Origin: Verrucomicrobiota bacterium
GTDB lineage: Bacteria > Verrucomicrobiota > Verrucomicrobiia > Verrucomicrobiales > Akkermansiaceae
Assembly (NCBI GenBank): GCA_004293285.1
Contig: RDYF01000028.1
Coordinates: 1 to 64,000 of the forward strand
Direction: 5' to 3'
DNA: 64,000 bases
The notes under the pieces were generated by a model. The model was not told where the DNA came from, searched no databases, and saw nothing but the letters and a program-made list of their open reading frames with translations. Numbering within the stretch: the stretch's first letter is position 1; the number at the start of each line of letters is the position of its first letter. A program made the position numbers and the translations under genes. Of this stretch, positions 1 through 9,080 are shown in pieces.

Positions 1-1225
1 CCCGAACTTTCACCGATGCCTGTCCCGCGACAGCATTGGTAAACATTTCCCCAGCCTTGCACGGAATCGTCGTGTTGCGCGGAATGAGCACGTTCATCAA
101 ACCTCCGAGAGTTTCAATGCCGAGACTCAAGGGGGTCACATCTAACAAAACCATCTGCTTCATCGCCCCACTGAGCATGCCCGCTTGAATGGTCGCTCCG
201 AGAGCAATCGCTTCATCGGGATGTTGGGAAACATCGGCCACGCGCCCGAAGCATGTTTCCACAGCGGCGCGCACGGCGGGAATGCGTGTGCTGCCACCGA
301 CTAGCACGACGGCATCAATTTCCGCAGCTACCAATCGTGCGTCGTTGAGCGCCTTATGACAACATGCCATGGTTTTGGCAATCCATGGCTGCATCCACTT
401 CTCCCACTCGGCACGAGTGAGCACTTGCGAGAAACTTTTTTCGCCATCGAAAAAGGGCAAGGAAAAGGCCTCTTCCTCTCGTTCAGACAATGCGCATTTC
501 ACCCGCTCGGCCTCCACCATCCATCGCACTTTTTGTTCCGAGGAAATTTCTTCCCACACCAAACCCGCTTGCACTGCCATGCGCGTCGCCAATGTGTGAT
601 CGAGGTCATCACCGCCGAGTCGCGTGTCGCCATGCGTCGAGAGCACCTGAAACACTCCCTCTTGCATCTCTAAAATCGTTAGATCAAACGTGCCACCGCC
701 GAGATCATACACCGCGACCTTAGCGCGATCGCTCAATTGACCTAAGCCATAGCTCAGGGCCGCCGCTGTCGGCTCGTTGATGATGCGCACCACTTCCCAA
801 CCCGCCAACTCGCCCGCACGCTTGGTGGCCTGACGTTGACCATCATGGAAATAGGCAGGCACGGTGATGACAGCCTTTTGCAAGGGTTGCCCCAAACGCC
901 ACTCCGCCACGCGCTTGAGCTCGGATAAAATCTCGGCACTGATTTCCTCGGGCGCGCGACCCTGCAGTTGCTCGCGTGTGGCGGCATCGATATCGACACC
1001 CATCCAGCGTTTGACACTGGTGATCACTCGACTGCCGCCCATGGCACGACGCCGCAACGCCTTGCGTCCGACTTCCACTTCGCCATTCTCACCGAGCCAC
1101 ACGGCACTGGGCATGATGCGCTTGCCATCCTCATCCGCGAGCAACAAGGGAAAGCCCGAGTCCACCACGCCAATGGCCGAGTTGGTCGTTCCAAGATCAA
1201 TGCCGACAATGATTTCGCGATTCAT
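1..1225 (-). CDS. Hsp70-family chaperone (DnaK/HscA-like), 3' end outside window
   Basis: ATP-dependent protein-folding chaperone of the Hsp70 family; 408 codons are present and the C-terminal part lies beyond the left edge. I see the N-terminal phosphate-binding motif GIDLGTTNS within the first 16 residues, the second phosphate loop [10 protein letters not shown], the adenosine motif [13 protein letters not shown], and the start of the substrate-binding domain with [10 protein letters not shown]. The ATG at 1223-1225 gives a start directly before the nucleotide-binding domain. The region after the first motif (MPSAVW) departs from canonical DnaK, and no dnaJ, grpE or hscB gene is adjacent, so an HscA-like or other paralogous Hsp70 is more likely than the main DnaK. 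The gene lies 18 bp downstream of the EIIA-like gene on the same strand and may be cotranscribed with it. Confidence 0.93.
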   Translation of the reverse strand, partial: MNREIIVGIDLGTTNSAIGVVDSGFPLLLADEDGKRIMPSAVWLGENGEVEVGRKALRRRAMGGSRVITSVKRWMGVDIDAATREQLQGRAPEEISAEILSELKRVAEWRLGQPLQKAVITVPAYFHDGQRQATKRAGELAGWEVVRIINEPTAAALSYGLGQLSDRAKVAVYDLGGGTFDLTILEMQEGVFQVLSTHGDTRLGGDDLDHTLATRMAVQAGLVWEEISSEQKVRWMVEAERVKCALSEREEEAFSLPFFDGEKSFSQVLTRAEWEKWMQPWIAKTMACCHKALNDARLVAAEIDAVVLVGGSTRIPAVRAAVETCFGRVADVSQHPDEAIALGATIQAGMLSGAMKQMVLLDVTPLSLGIETLGGLMNVLIPRNTTIPCKAGEMFTNAVAGQASVKVR

Positions 1226-1243
1226 CGGCGCAAGAGTGCCACA

Positions 1244-1717
1244 TCAATCTTTGATTGCCACCACTTTGTGTCGAAAAAGTTCGTAGACTTGCTCGACGTC
1301 ATCTGCCGTCATCATGCGCTCACGGCATTCGGGCTTGGTAAACATCCGAGCGATCGCCGCCAAGGCATGCAAATGCTTTTGATACGGTTGCAGCGGGGAA
1401 ATGAACAACACCACAAAATGCACCAACTCGCGATCTTGGGCATCGAAATCAATCCCCTTCGCCGACCGACCAAACACGGCAACAACATCGTCGATGTGCG
1501 CAGAAAAAGCATGCGGAATCGCCACGCCTCCGCCGACACCGGTGCTTATCAAGGCTTCGCGTTGCCGCAAACTGTGTGCCACTTCATCCCGAAACTCCTC
1601 AGGAAAATTGCTCACTTTGATCAAATGATCGAGCAATTCCTCCATTGCCAGCCAGCGGTCATCTGCCTGGAGCTCTAGCAGAATGTGTTCAGGGCTAAGA
1701 ATGTCAGAAAGCTTCAT
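1244..1717 (-). CDS. ptsN: PTS EIIA domain protein, PtsN-like
   Basis: A 157-residue single-domain protein of the fructose/nitrogen-regulatory EIIA type. In PtsN relatives a histidine is phosphorylated by a PTS phosphorelay and the protein acts as a cytoplasmic regulator rather than a sugar transporter. The conserved phosphorylation motif is visible as GVAIPHA with His69 in the expected place, preceded by REALISTGVGGG. Length matches PtsN (about 150-160 residues). No membrane IIB/IIC component is near, which supports a regulatory role. It sits about 85 bp downstream of gatA on the same strand. The symbol is used in the family sense; a transport EIIA cannot be excluded from sequence alone. Confidence 0.85.
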   Translation of the reverse strand: MKLSDILSPEHILLELQADDRWLAMEELLDHLIKVSNFPEEFRDEVAHSLRQREALISTGVGGGVAIPHAFSAHIDDVVAVFGRSAKGIDFDAQDRELVHFVVLFISPLQPYQKHLHALAAIARMFTKPECRERMMTADDVEQVYELFRHKVVAIKD

Positions 1718-1802
1718 GGAATCGGTATGGAGGGATTACCCACGATTTCCCCTGATGGCAAGAGGTTTTTCCTAACGATTCTCAGGCTGCGACAAGCCCT
1801 TT

Positions 1803-3178
1803 TCAGCGTCCTGCCAACTCGACAGCATGAGCCACTCGCAGCATGCGTGCTTCTTGCCAATGCGGCGCCATCACCTGTAGCCCGATCGGCAAACCGGACA
1901 CGGGCAAAGGCACGGACATCGCGGGCAAACCTGCGAGGTTGACGGGAATGGTGCAAACATCCGCCAAGAAGTCTTCGATCGGATTGCTGCACTCGCCTAA
2001 CTTCCGCGCGGGGCTCGGTGCCACGGGCGCGAGAATGGCATCTACTTTTTCAAAGGCTTGGGCAAAGTCCTGACAGATCAAAGTCCGTACTTTCTGCGCT
2101 TTGTTGTAAAAGGCATCATAGTACCCCGAAGACAGCACGTAGGTTCCTAACAGAATCCGACGCTTCACTTCGGAACCAAAACCTTCTTCGCGCGATTGCT
2201 GGTAGAGCGAAAGGATGTCGGCACGAATCGCGACAAGTTGGAAGAGGCCTCCGCAGGTGCAATGATGTAGTAAGTTGCTACCGCATACTCGGTGTGCGGC
2301 AAGGAGATGTCGACCAAGGTCGCCCCTTCGGCTTCGAGCTTCGCCAGTGCTGTCGAGATAGCCTCGCGCACCGCCGGATGCAATCCCTCGGCAAAATACT
2401 CTTTCGGAACACCCAAGCGCATTCCTTTCACTCCCTGCTTGAGTCCTTGCGTGTAGTCATCGACCGCCACCGCCGCACTCGTCGAATCGAGCACATCGTG
2501 CCCAGCAATCGCTTGCAACAGCAGCGCGGCGTCTTCGACCGTGCGCGTCATGGGTCCTACTTGGTCGAGCGACGACGCAAAGGCAACGACACCATAGCGC
2601 GAGACGCGTCCGTAGGTGGGCTTGAGACCGACAATGCCGCAGTGCGATGCGGGTTGTCGGATCGATCCACCGGTATCGGAACCCAGTGCGGCAGGCACGA
2701 AACCAGCTGCCACTGCTGCGGCAGAGCCACCCGAAGAGCCGCCGGGGATGTGTCCTGGAGCGGCGGGGTTGTGGGTTGCTTGCAGGGCTGAATTTTCCGT
2801 GGCAGAACCCATGGCAAATTCATCCATGTTGGTGCGACCAAAAAGAATCGCTCCCGCTGCACGAAGTTTTCGGATCACTCCGGCATCATAGGGTGCGCGG
2901 TAATTTTCCGAGAGAAACTTTGAGCCACAAGTGCAAGGTTCACCCAGGGCATTGATGTTGTCCTTGATCGCAATCGGAATTCCGCCCAAGGGCAAACTCA
3001 AGTCTGCCTGCTGCGCTTGTTGACGAATGAGATCGGCATCGATGCTCAAAAACGCTCCGACGGCGGCATCGCGCTGGGGCACTTCCGCCAGCATCTGATC
3101 GACGATTTCCAGGGGACTGCACTCGCGCTTGAGCAATGACTCGCGCAGCGAAACGATGGATGATTGGGAAAAACTCAT
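1803..3178 (-). pseudogene. gatA: gatA, glutamyl-tRNA(Gln) amidotransferase subunit A, frame broken
   Basis: Amidase subunit of the GatCAB complex, which converts Glu-tRNA(Gln) to Gln-tRNA(Gln). Residues 1-324 read in one frame (3178 down to about 2205) and carry the amidase-signature features: catalytic Lys in PIAIKDNI, and the serine-rich PGGSSGGSAAA and GSDTGGSIRQPA segments. After SSNLSRF the frame is lost and runs into a stop at 2165. The downstream part ([21 protein letters not shown] through to GLQVMAPHW) continues in another frame down to 1803. The highly conserved DGVRYG-type segment expected after NLSRF is absent, so about 22 nt seem deleted rather than one base inserted. gatC lies 14 bp upstream. 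GatA is normally essential where no glutaminyl-tRNA synthetase exists, so a sequence or assembly error is as likely as real decay. Confidence 0.85.
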
Positions 3179-3192
3179 AGTGCAAAAATCAG

Positions 3193-3486
3193 TTAGGCAT
3201 CCGCAACAACTTTGGGAACACGGACTTGTCCCTGCGCCTGATCTGGTGCATTTTGCAGCAAGGCCGAGGAAGGCAAGCTCTGCCAGGGCGTATCATCTCG
3301 CATCGGCGCCGCCATCGCAGCAGCATAGGCTGTGGGCTCGATCCCCGTGACTTCGAGTTGCGAAAGCTGAGCAATATGCCCTAAAATGGCATCGAGCTGA
3401 CCGCTGAACGAAGCGACTTCTTCGTCCGTCAGCTCCAACCTTGCCAGCGTGGCAATGCGGCGAACATCCATGTGTGGTTGCGACAT
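3193..3486 (-). CDS. gatC: Glutamyl-tRNA(Gln) amidotransferase subunit C
   Basis: Small 97-residue subunit that wraps around GatA and stabilises the GatCAB amidotransferase. Recognisable features are the N-terminal helix VRRIATLARLELTDEE and the C-terminal LRDD-like motif, here as MRDDTPW, followed by QNAPD and VRVPKVV, all typical of GatC. Length is normal for the family. It is the first gene of a gatC-gatA unit transcribed leftward, with only 14 bp to gatA. No gatB is in the window, so the B subunit must be encoded elsewhere. The gene upstream is divergent. Confidence 0.93.
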   Translation of the reverse strand: MSQPHMDVRRIATLARLELTDEEVASFSGQLDAILGHIAQLSQLEVTGIEPTAYAAAMAAPMRDDTPWQSLPSSALLQNAPDQAQGQVRVPKVVADA

Positions 3487-3585
3487 GGCGGCACGCTAAT
3501 GAATTCGCCGACAAAATGCCAATGATTTCAGGCGAGAAAATATTTTTCCATGGCAGAATCTCTGATTTTCCCCCAAGTTACCGCC

Positions 3586-4956
3586 ATGCAAGCTCTGGCA
3601 GTTCTCAATGTCGTCGGACTCTCGGCCGGTTGTCTCGGTGCCGCGACTCCCCGCCTCTGCGCTTTTCGCGATCGTCATGGCATGCAGTCATTTCGCCCAG
3701 CTTTTCCCGCAGTCACTTGCACAGCGCAAAGTCACATGCTCACGGGCACCGATGCCTCGCAACACGGCATTGTCGCCAATGGCTGGCTGGATCGCGAAAA
3801 TGCCGAGCCACGCTTTTGGAAGCAAAGCAATCAGTTGGTCAGGGGCCAAAAAATTTGGCATGTGCTGTCGGCGCAAGTCGACAACTTCACCTGCGCAAAT
3901 TTGTTCTGGTGGTACAATATGGCCACCGATGCCGATATCGCCATCACCCCGCGTCCTCTGTATCTGGCCGATGGACGGAAGCATTTTGACATTCATACCC
4001 AGCCGATGGACTTGCGCGACACCATCAAGCGCGATCTCGGAAATTTCCCTTTCCCGAGCTTTTGGGGACCCGCCGCTGGCATCGCTTGCTCGCAGTGGAT
4101 CGCAAATTCCGCACGCTGGGTTTGGGAAAAACATCGGCCCTCGCTCAATCTCGTCTATCTCCCGCATCTCGACTACGGCTTGCAAAAATTCGGCCCCCGT
4201 GCTCCGGAAATGACGCAGGAATTGCAGCAGATCGATGGAGTTGTTGGCGATTTGATCGATTTCTATGAAAGCCACGGCGTGCGTGTGCTCATCGTCTCAG
4301 AATATGGCATTTCTGCGGTCGATCAACCGATTCATCTCAATCGCATCCTACGCGAAGCGGGTTATCTTTCGATCAAGGACGAACTCGGGCGCGATGGCTT
4401 GGACTTTTTCCAATCGCAAGCGGTCGCCATCGCCGATCATCAAGTCGCTCACGTCTATGTCAAAAACCCCGCGCACATCGATGCGGTCAAAAAACTGCTC
4501 GCCGCCGTGCCAGGAGTCGAATCGGTCCAACGCGCGGAGGAAATTTGGTCGAAAGGACCCGCGCTCGATCGCGCCGGCGACCTGATTGTCACCGCCGCCC
4601 CAGGGGCTTGGTTTACTTACTATTTCTGGCTCGATGACCATCGCGCACCAGACTACGCGCGAACGGTCGACATTCATCGCAAGCCCGGCTACGACCCCGC
4701 TGAGCTATTTCTCGACCCGGCGCTGCGTTGGCCGAAGGGGCGCATTGCCGCCTTTTTGCTGAAAAAAAAGCTCGGACTGCGCGCGATGATGGAGGTCATT
4801 CCGCTCGATGCCTCACTGGTCAAGGGATCGCACGGTCGCGACCATGTTCCTATGGACGAACAAGCTTTGGTGCTGGGAGCTCAGCGTTCCGTGCAGAAAG
4901 CCGAAGACATTTTTGAGGAGATGTGTGACCATTTTTTGTCAGAACAGCGCGGATGA
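3586..4956 (+). CDS. Alkaline-phosphatase-superfamily protein, EboF-like, atypical metal ligands
   Basis: A 456-residue protein of the type I phosphodiesterase/nucleotide pyrophosphatase branch of the alkaline phosphatase superfamily. The nucleophile region is FPAVTCTAQSHMLTG with Thr44 as probable nucleophile. Several usual metal ligands look replaced: the first strand reads VLNVVGLS instead of ending in an Asp-Gly, the DxxxH-type site reads LDYGLQKFGP, and the usual Asp-His pair near the third strand reads SEYGIS. The late His is kept in GSHGR. This pattern resembles what I recall of EboF-like proteins of the ebo cluster, but no other ebo genes are here. I chose the second ATG because the first strand begins right after it; the upstream ATG at 3550 would add 12 residues. 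No signal peptide is evident. The substrate is unknown. Confidence 0.75.
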   Translation: MQALAVLNVVGLSAGCLGAATPRLCAFRDRHGMQSFRPAFPAVTCTAQSHMLTGTDASQHGIVANGWLDRENAEPRFWKQSNQLVRGQKIWHVLSAQVDNFTCANLFWWYNMATDADIAITPRPLYLADGRKHFDIHTQPMDLRDTIKRDLGNFPFPSFWGPAAGIACSQWIANSARWVWEKHRPSLNLVYLPHLDYGLQKFGPRAPEMTQELQQIDGVVGDLIDFYESHGVRVLIVSEYGISAVDQPIHLNRILREAGYLSIKDELGRDGLDFFQSQAVAIADHQVAHVYVKNPAHIDAVKKLLAAVPGVESVQRAEEIWSKGPALDRAGDLIVTAAPGAWFTYYFWLDDHRAPDYARTVDIHRKPGYDPAELFLDPALRWPKGRIAAFLLKKKLGLRAMMEVIPLDASLVKGSHGRDHVPMDEQALVLGAQRSVQKAEDIFEEMCDHFLSEQRG

Positions 4957-5022
4957 ATGACGATTTGATCAAGACCTCCTTTGCACTTGTCAGCGTGCGG
5001 GGAATGCGACAGTGTTGCGCCG

Positions 5023-6189
5023 ATGTTTTGGACGCCGAAGTGGAAAAAGGAGACTGAGCTACTGCTCAAGGGCGCGCAGAAGTTTTTGCACTACAAACGG
5101 GATTTGCTCAAACCCGATCGCATCGCGGAAATTGAATCGCGCATCGCTGATCTGAAGTCGGCGGTCAAATCAGGCAAACGCGATGCCACGGAAGAATGCT
5201 CACGCCAGTTGCGTGCGACTTGTGAAAAGGCTCTCCCACACCAAGCGCCTGTCCATTGGTTCCCGGAAAATGTCGAGGTCATCTTCGTGGCACTTGTCGT
5301 GGCACTCGGCCTCCGCTCTTACATCATCCAACCTTTCCGCATCCCTACGGGGTCGATGCAGCCCACACTCAACGGCATCATCGCCACCAACGCCGATCAA
5401 GCTAAGCCTTGGATCGGCAAGCAAGCTCTCGACTGGGCGCTGCGCGCACGCCGCTGGACGACGATCAAGTCGCCTACCAACGGTCGCATTGTCGCCCGCG
5501 AAGATGCCTCGAAACTGTTTTTCTCTCGCACTCGCGTGATTTTCCACAATGGCGCATCCGTCACGTTCCCTGCGCCGATGAATGAAACCGACCAAGCCAT
5601 CAACGGCGGTGTGGCGGGCGCTTCTTGCGTGGGCAAAAGTTTTGAAAAAGACGAAGTGATGTTCCGCGGCACGATCGATGGCGGAGATCTGGTTCTCGTG
5701 GATAAGTTTTCCTATCACTTCCGTCGCCCAACAAGGGGTGAAGTCTTTGTGTTTGATACTCTCGGCATGGAACGCAAAATCGGTCGATTCACCGGCAGCG
5801 ATCAAGCCAAGGCCACGCACTACATCAAGCGCCTCTGCGGCGTACCGGGCGACACCATCGCCATCGATAGCCCGCAACTGCTGGTCAATGGAAAAATTGC
5901 CACGGAAAAGGGCATTCAGCGCGTCTTCGAATTGCCGAATACGGGTCAAGCAGGTGGCTACGGCTACTCTTACGGACATTACCCCGGCGAACTCTTGCAA
6001 GCCGGTGATTCGCTCTCTCTTGCCGCACAAGCACCTCGCGGCATGCGCGAATACGCCGCCCTCGGAGACAACTCTGGAAATTCACTCGATTCCCGCTATT
6101 GGGGCAGCGTCAAGGAATTCAACCTCGTCGGACCAGCACTTTTTTCTCTTTGGCCCATCACCACAGGGCACTGGGGCTTGATCAAATGA
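5023..6189 (+). CDS. lepB: Signal peptidase I with a large internal insertion
   Basis: Membrane-bound serine protease that removes signal peptides from exported proteins. With the ATG at 5023 the protein has 388 residues. A transmembrane segment lies at about 83-98 (NVEVIFVALVVALGLRS), followed by the box-B motif PTGSMQPTL with catalytic Ser111. The general base is Lys269 in HYIKRLCGVPGD, and the last conserved box is GDNSGNSLDSRYWG. Between box B and the next box (DKFSYHFRRPTRGEV) lie about 105 residues, much more than in most signal peptidases. The N-terminal 80 residues form a charged, probably helical cytoplasmic region. Its stop overlaps the start of the next gene in an ATGA, implying translational coupling. 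A TTG start at 4981 is possible but adds an atypical cysteine-containing stretch. Confidence 0.93.
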   Translation: MFWTPKWKKETELLLKGAQKFLHYKRDLLKPDRIAEIESRIADLKSAVKSGKRDATEECSRQLRATCEKALPHQAPVHWFPENVEVIFVALVVALGLRSYIIQPFRIPTGSMQPTLNGIIATNADQAKPWIGKQALDWALRARRWTTIKSPTNGRIVAREDASKLFFSRTRVIFHNGASVTFPAPMNETDQAINGGVAGASCVGKSFEKDEVMFRGTIDGGDLVLVDKFSYHFRRPTRGEVFVFDTLGMERKIGRFTGSDQAKATHYIKRLCGVPGDTIAIDSPQLLVNGKIATEKGIQRVFELPNTGQAGGYGYSYGHYPGELLQAGDSLSLAAQAPRGMREYAALGDNSGNSLDSRYWGSVKEFNLVGPALFSLWPITTGHWGLIK

Positions 6190-7004
6190 ATTCCTCTGAA
6201 ATTACGCGACAAGCGAAGTCGAACCTCGCCTTTGCCTTGCACATCTTGCCTCGCGAACGCCGCGATGACATGATTGTGTTTTATGCTTTCTGCCGTGTCA
6301 TTGACGACATCGCCGATGAAGAATCCCTGCCTGTCGCGCAACGCATTGAGCAACTTGATGCCTGGCGCAAAGGCATCGTCGAGGGCTTTGCGCAACCCAC
6401 TGATTTCCAAAAAGAGGTCGCCACGCTTCAGCAAAAATTCCAAATCCCCGCAGATCTTCTCGTCGCCATCATCGATGGCTGCATGATGGACACTCGCCCG
6501 CAGCGTTTCGCGACATGGCAGGAACTGCAAGGCTACACATGGAAAGTCGCCTGCGCGGTCGGTTTGGTCTCGATTCAACTCTTTGGAGCAACCACCCCTG
6601 CCGCGAAGGACTACGCTGTCGCCCTCGGTCATGCCCTGCAACTGACCAACATCCTGCGCGATGTCGGTGAAGACATCGACAACGGCGGACGGATCTATCT
6701 GCCCTTGGACGACCTCGAACGCTTCCAACTCACGGAGAAAGACCTACTGGAGAAAACCTACGACCAACGATTTTTGTCGATGATGCATTTCCAAGCACAG
6801 CGCGCGCAAGCACTGTATGCCGATGCCGCAAAGCTGCTGCCCAAAGACGACGAGAAATTCCTCATCGCCGCCGAGGTGATGCACGAAATTTACCAGACGG
6901 TGCTCGACCAAATGATGGCCGATCATTTTCGAGTCTTCGAAAAACGATACGCCCTCAGCAAGTTCCACAAAATGGCGATTCTCGCCAAACACCTGCTGTT
7001 TTAA
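6186..7004 (+). CDS. Squalene/phytoene synthase family protein
   Basis: A 272-residue head-to-head prenyl synthase that condenses two prenyl diphosphates (FPP or GGPP). Both aspartate-rich Mg2+-binding motifs are present: VIDDIADE at residues 38-45 and RDVGEDIDNGGRIYLP at about 158-173. The start ATG overlaps the lepB stop by four bases, so the reading further upstream in this frame is not used. The gene could encode an HpnC/HpnD-type squalene-pathway enzyme or a CrtB-type phytoene synthase; motifs alone do not decide. A polyprenyl diphosphate synthase gene lies 2 kb away on the other strand and could supply the substrate. No desaturase or squalene-hopene cyclase is in the window. Confidence 0.88.
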   Translation: MNSSEITRQAKSNLAFALHILPRERRDDMIVFYAFCRVIDDIADEESLPVAQRIEQLDAWRKGIVEGFAQPTDFQKEVATLQQKFQIPADLLVAIIDGCMMDTRPQRFATWQELQGYTWKVACAVGLVSIQLFGATTPAAKDYAVALGHALQLTNILRDVGEDIDNGGRIYLPLDDLERFQLTEKDLLEKTYDQRFLSMMHFQAQRAQALYADAAKLLPKDDEKFLIAAEVMHEIYQTVLDQMMADHFRVFEKRYALSKFHKMAILAKHLLF

Positions 7005-7037
7005 GCCGAAAGCCGCTCAGCGAGGTGGAGGTATCAT

Positions 7038-7403
7038 TCAAAACTCACCGCGGAAGGAACAACTGGCTGTTGGGGTTTCGTAAATGCAAATTTCAAAAAG
7101 CCCCGGCAACTGCGCTTCGATCTTGCGCCAAAACCAGGCACACATGTTTTCAATGGTCGGACTTTCCAATCCCTCGATGTCGTTGAGATAGCCATGGTCG
7201 AGCTGATCGAGCAGCGGATTCATCGCATCGGAAATGCGCTTGTGATCATAAATCCAACCAATCTGCGGATCAACTTCGCCCTCGATGGTAACGGTCACTT
7301 TGAAACTGTGACCATGCATCTGCCGACACTTGTGCCCGTCTGGCAAGCTCGGCAAGGTGTGAGCTGCCTCAAAACGAAATTCTTTGGTCAAGCGTGCGCG
7401 CAT
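7038..7403 (-). CDS. queD: 6-carboxytetrahydropterin synthase (QueD family)
   Basis: A 121-residue enzyme of the 6-pyruvoyltetrahydropterin synthase fold that makes 6-carboxy-5,6,7,8-tetrahydropterin from 7,8-dihydroneopterin triphosphate in the queuosine/7-deazaguanine pathway. The zinc site is visible as His15 in EAAHTLP and the HGH pair at residues 30-32. The catalytic Cys26 sits in GHKCRQMHGH, and LDHGYLND and a C-terminal ETPTASC segment complete the family signature. The ATG at 7403 is preferred over a TTG four codons upstream. It follows murJ by 12 bp on the same strand and is probably cotranscribed. Other queuosine genes are not in the window. Confidence 0.93.
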   Translation of the reverse strand: MRARLTKEFRFEAAHTLPSLPDGHKCRQMHGHSFKVTVTIEGEVDPQIGWIYDHKRISDAMNPLLDQLDHGYLNDIEGLESPTIENMCAWFWRKIEAQLPGLFEICIYETPTASCSFRGEF

Positions 7404-7415
7404 GGAAGGACTCAA

Positions 7416-9065
7416 TCACTTCTGCAGCTTTGGTGCAAATCTTTTCAAAAAGGGCACGCGCCGCAAGATCATGCCCATCGCATCGCGCGCTTCGTCGACC
7501 CCCAAAACCAGGCAAAGACCGAAATAGATGACAGCCGCGAGCACGATCACAATGCCAAGCACCAGCGCACTCAGCCACCACGACACAGGAAAATCAGGGA
7601 GATCATAAAGTCCTTTCGCCCACCAAGCAAATCCGCCCATCAACAACGCCGCCACGCTACTGCGCCATAGCGTGCGCCAGATCGCGCCGAAACGCAGATT
7701 TTTGACGTAGTGTCGCAAGAAACCAAAGAGCAACACGAAGTTCAACACCGCGACGAGACTGGTGGTCAGCGCCAACGACTCATGCCCCCAATGCAGCACG
7801 CGCACCATGAACCAATTCAAACCAAAATTGCAGGCCATGGCGACAAAACTCACGAACATCGGCACCCACCGTCGATCCATCGCATAAAAGGCAGGCTGGA
7901 CGATTTTCAACCAACTGTAGGCCAGCAAGCCGTAACCGTAGCATTGCAGAGCACTCGCAATCATGATGGTGCTGCGATGGTGCAAGTCTCCACCTTTGAA
8001 AATCACTGCCACCAAAGGCTGGGCAAGAACCATCAAACCGACCGCACAAGGCAAGACCAATAAGGTCACCAAATTCATGCCGCGCGCGATGGTTGGCGAA
8101 AATTCTTCACGAATTCCCCCCACCGCCGCTCTCGACAGCGCAGGCAAGGTCACCGTCGCCACGGCGACACCGAACATGCCAATCGGCAATTGCATCAAGC
8201 GAAAGGCGTAGTTGAGCGCCGAAACACCCCCTGCGCCCGTGCTGGTCGCAAACATGGCGTTGACCATGACGTTGACCTGCACCGCACTCGCCGCAATCAT
8301 CGCGGGCCCCATTAGCGAGAGAATTTTTTTCACACCCGACTCGTTCCACAAGGTGTCCCAAGTGAATCGGAATCCCACCCGTCGCAAAGCCGGAAATTGC
8401 ACCAACAATTGGCCCAAGCCTCCTAACAAAACACCGCAACTGATGCCGATCAAACTGGTTTCTTTCCAAGCAGGATCGAGCCAATAACCCAGCGCTCCAC
8501 CGCCGATGATGCAACCGAGATTGAAAAAACAAGAAGCCAAGGCCGGCATGCCGAAAACTTGCTTGGCATTCAGCATGCCCATCACCAAGGCTGCCAGACT
8601 GACGAGCAGCAGAAAGGGATACATGATGCGCGCCAACAACACAATCAAGTCGCGCTGCTGTGGACCGAAACTTTTGTCGGCAAAGGATAACATCAAATCG
8701 ACAATCCACGGTGCACACAAGATTCCTACCACTGTCACCGCACTCATGAATACAACAACCAAGGACAACACCCGATTGGCCAGTTGCCACGCCGAAACAT
8801 CGCCCTGCTCTTTGAGTCGCTTGGAAAAGGTTGTCACGAATGCCTGCGACAAAGCCCCCTCGGCAAACAGATCGCGCAATAAATTCGGAATCTTGAAGGC
8901 TAACGCAAAACAATCCGCGAGCACGCTGGTGCCGTAGAGCTTGACCATGAAGATGTCGCGCAATAAGCCGAGAACACGACTCAACATCACCGCAGCACCG
9001 ATTTTCCCCGTCGCCGCAGCTGTCTTGCGATTTTCTTCAGCGGCACTCTCGCGATTTGAACTCAT
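7416..9065 (-). CDS. murJ: Lipid II flippase MurJ (MviN family)
   Basis: Polytopic inner-membrane protein of 549 residues in the MOP superfamily that moves lipid-linked peptidoglycan precursor across the membrane. The N-terminal region shows the family signature: MLSRVLGLLRDIFMVKLYG and FALAFKIPNLLRDLFAEGALSQAFV. About 14 hydrophobic segments are spread over the sequence, as expected. The C-terminal tail is short and basic (FLKRFAPKLQK). Start at the ATG at 9063-9065 gives a charged 20-residue leader before the first membrane helix. It lies 15 bp downstream of the polyprenyl synthase gene, a sensible partner because that enzyme class supplies isoprenoid carriers, and just upstream of queD. 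Confidence 0.96.
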   Translation of the reverse strand: MSSNRESAAEENRKTAAATGKIGAAVMLSRVLGLLRDIFMVKLYGTSVLADCFALAFKIPNLLRDLFAEGALSQAFVTTFSKRLKEQGDVSAWQLANRVLSLVVVFMSAVTVVGILCAPWIVDLMLSFADKSFGPQQRDLIVLLARIMYPFLLLVSLAALVMGMLNAKQVFGMPALASCFFNLGCIIGGGALGYWLDPAWKETSLIGISCGVLLGGLGQLLVQFPALRRVGFRFTWDTLWNESGVKKILSLMGPAMIAASAVQVNVMVNAMFATSTGAGGVSALNYAFRLMQLPIGMFGVAVATVTLPALSRAAVGGIREEFSPTIARGMNLVTLLVLPCAVGLMVLAQPLVAVIFKGGDLHHRSTIMIASALQCYGYGLLAYSWLKIVQPAFYAMDRRWVPMFVSFVAMACNFGLNWFMVRVLHWGHESLALTTSLVAVLNFVLLFGFLRHYVKNLRFGAIWRTLWRSSVAALLMGGFAWWAKGLYDLPDFPVSWWLSALVLGIVIVLAAVIYFGLCLVLGVDEARDAMGMILRRVPFLKRFAPKLQK

Positions 9066-9080
9066 AGGTGTCTTAGCACC

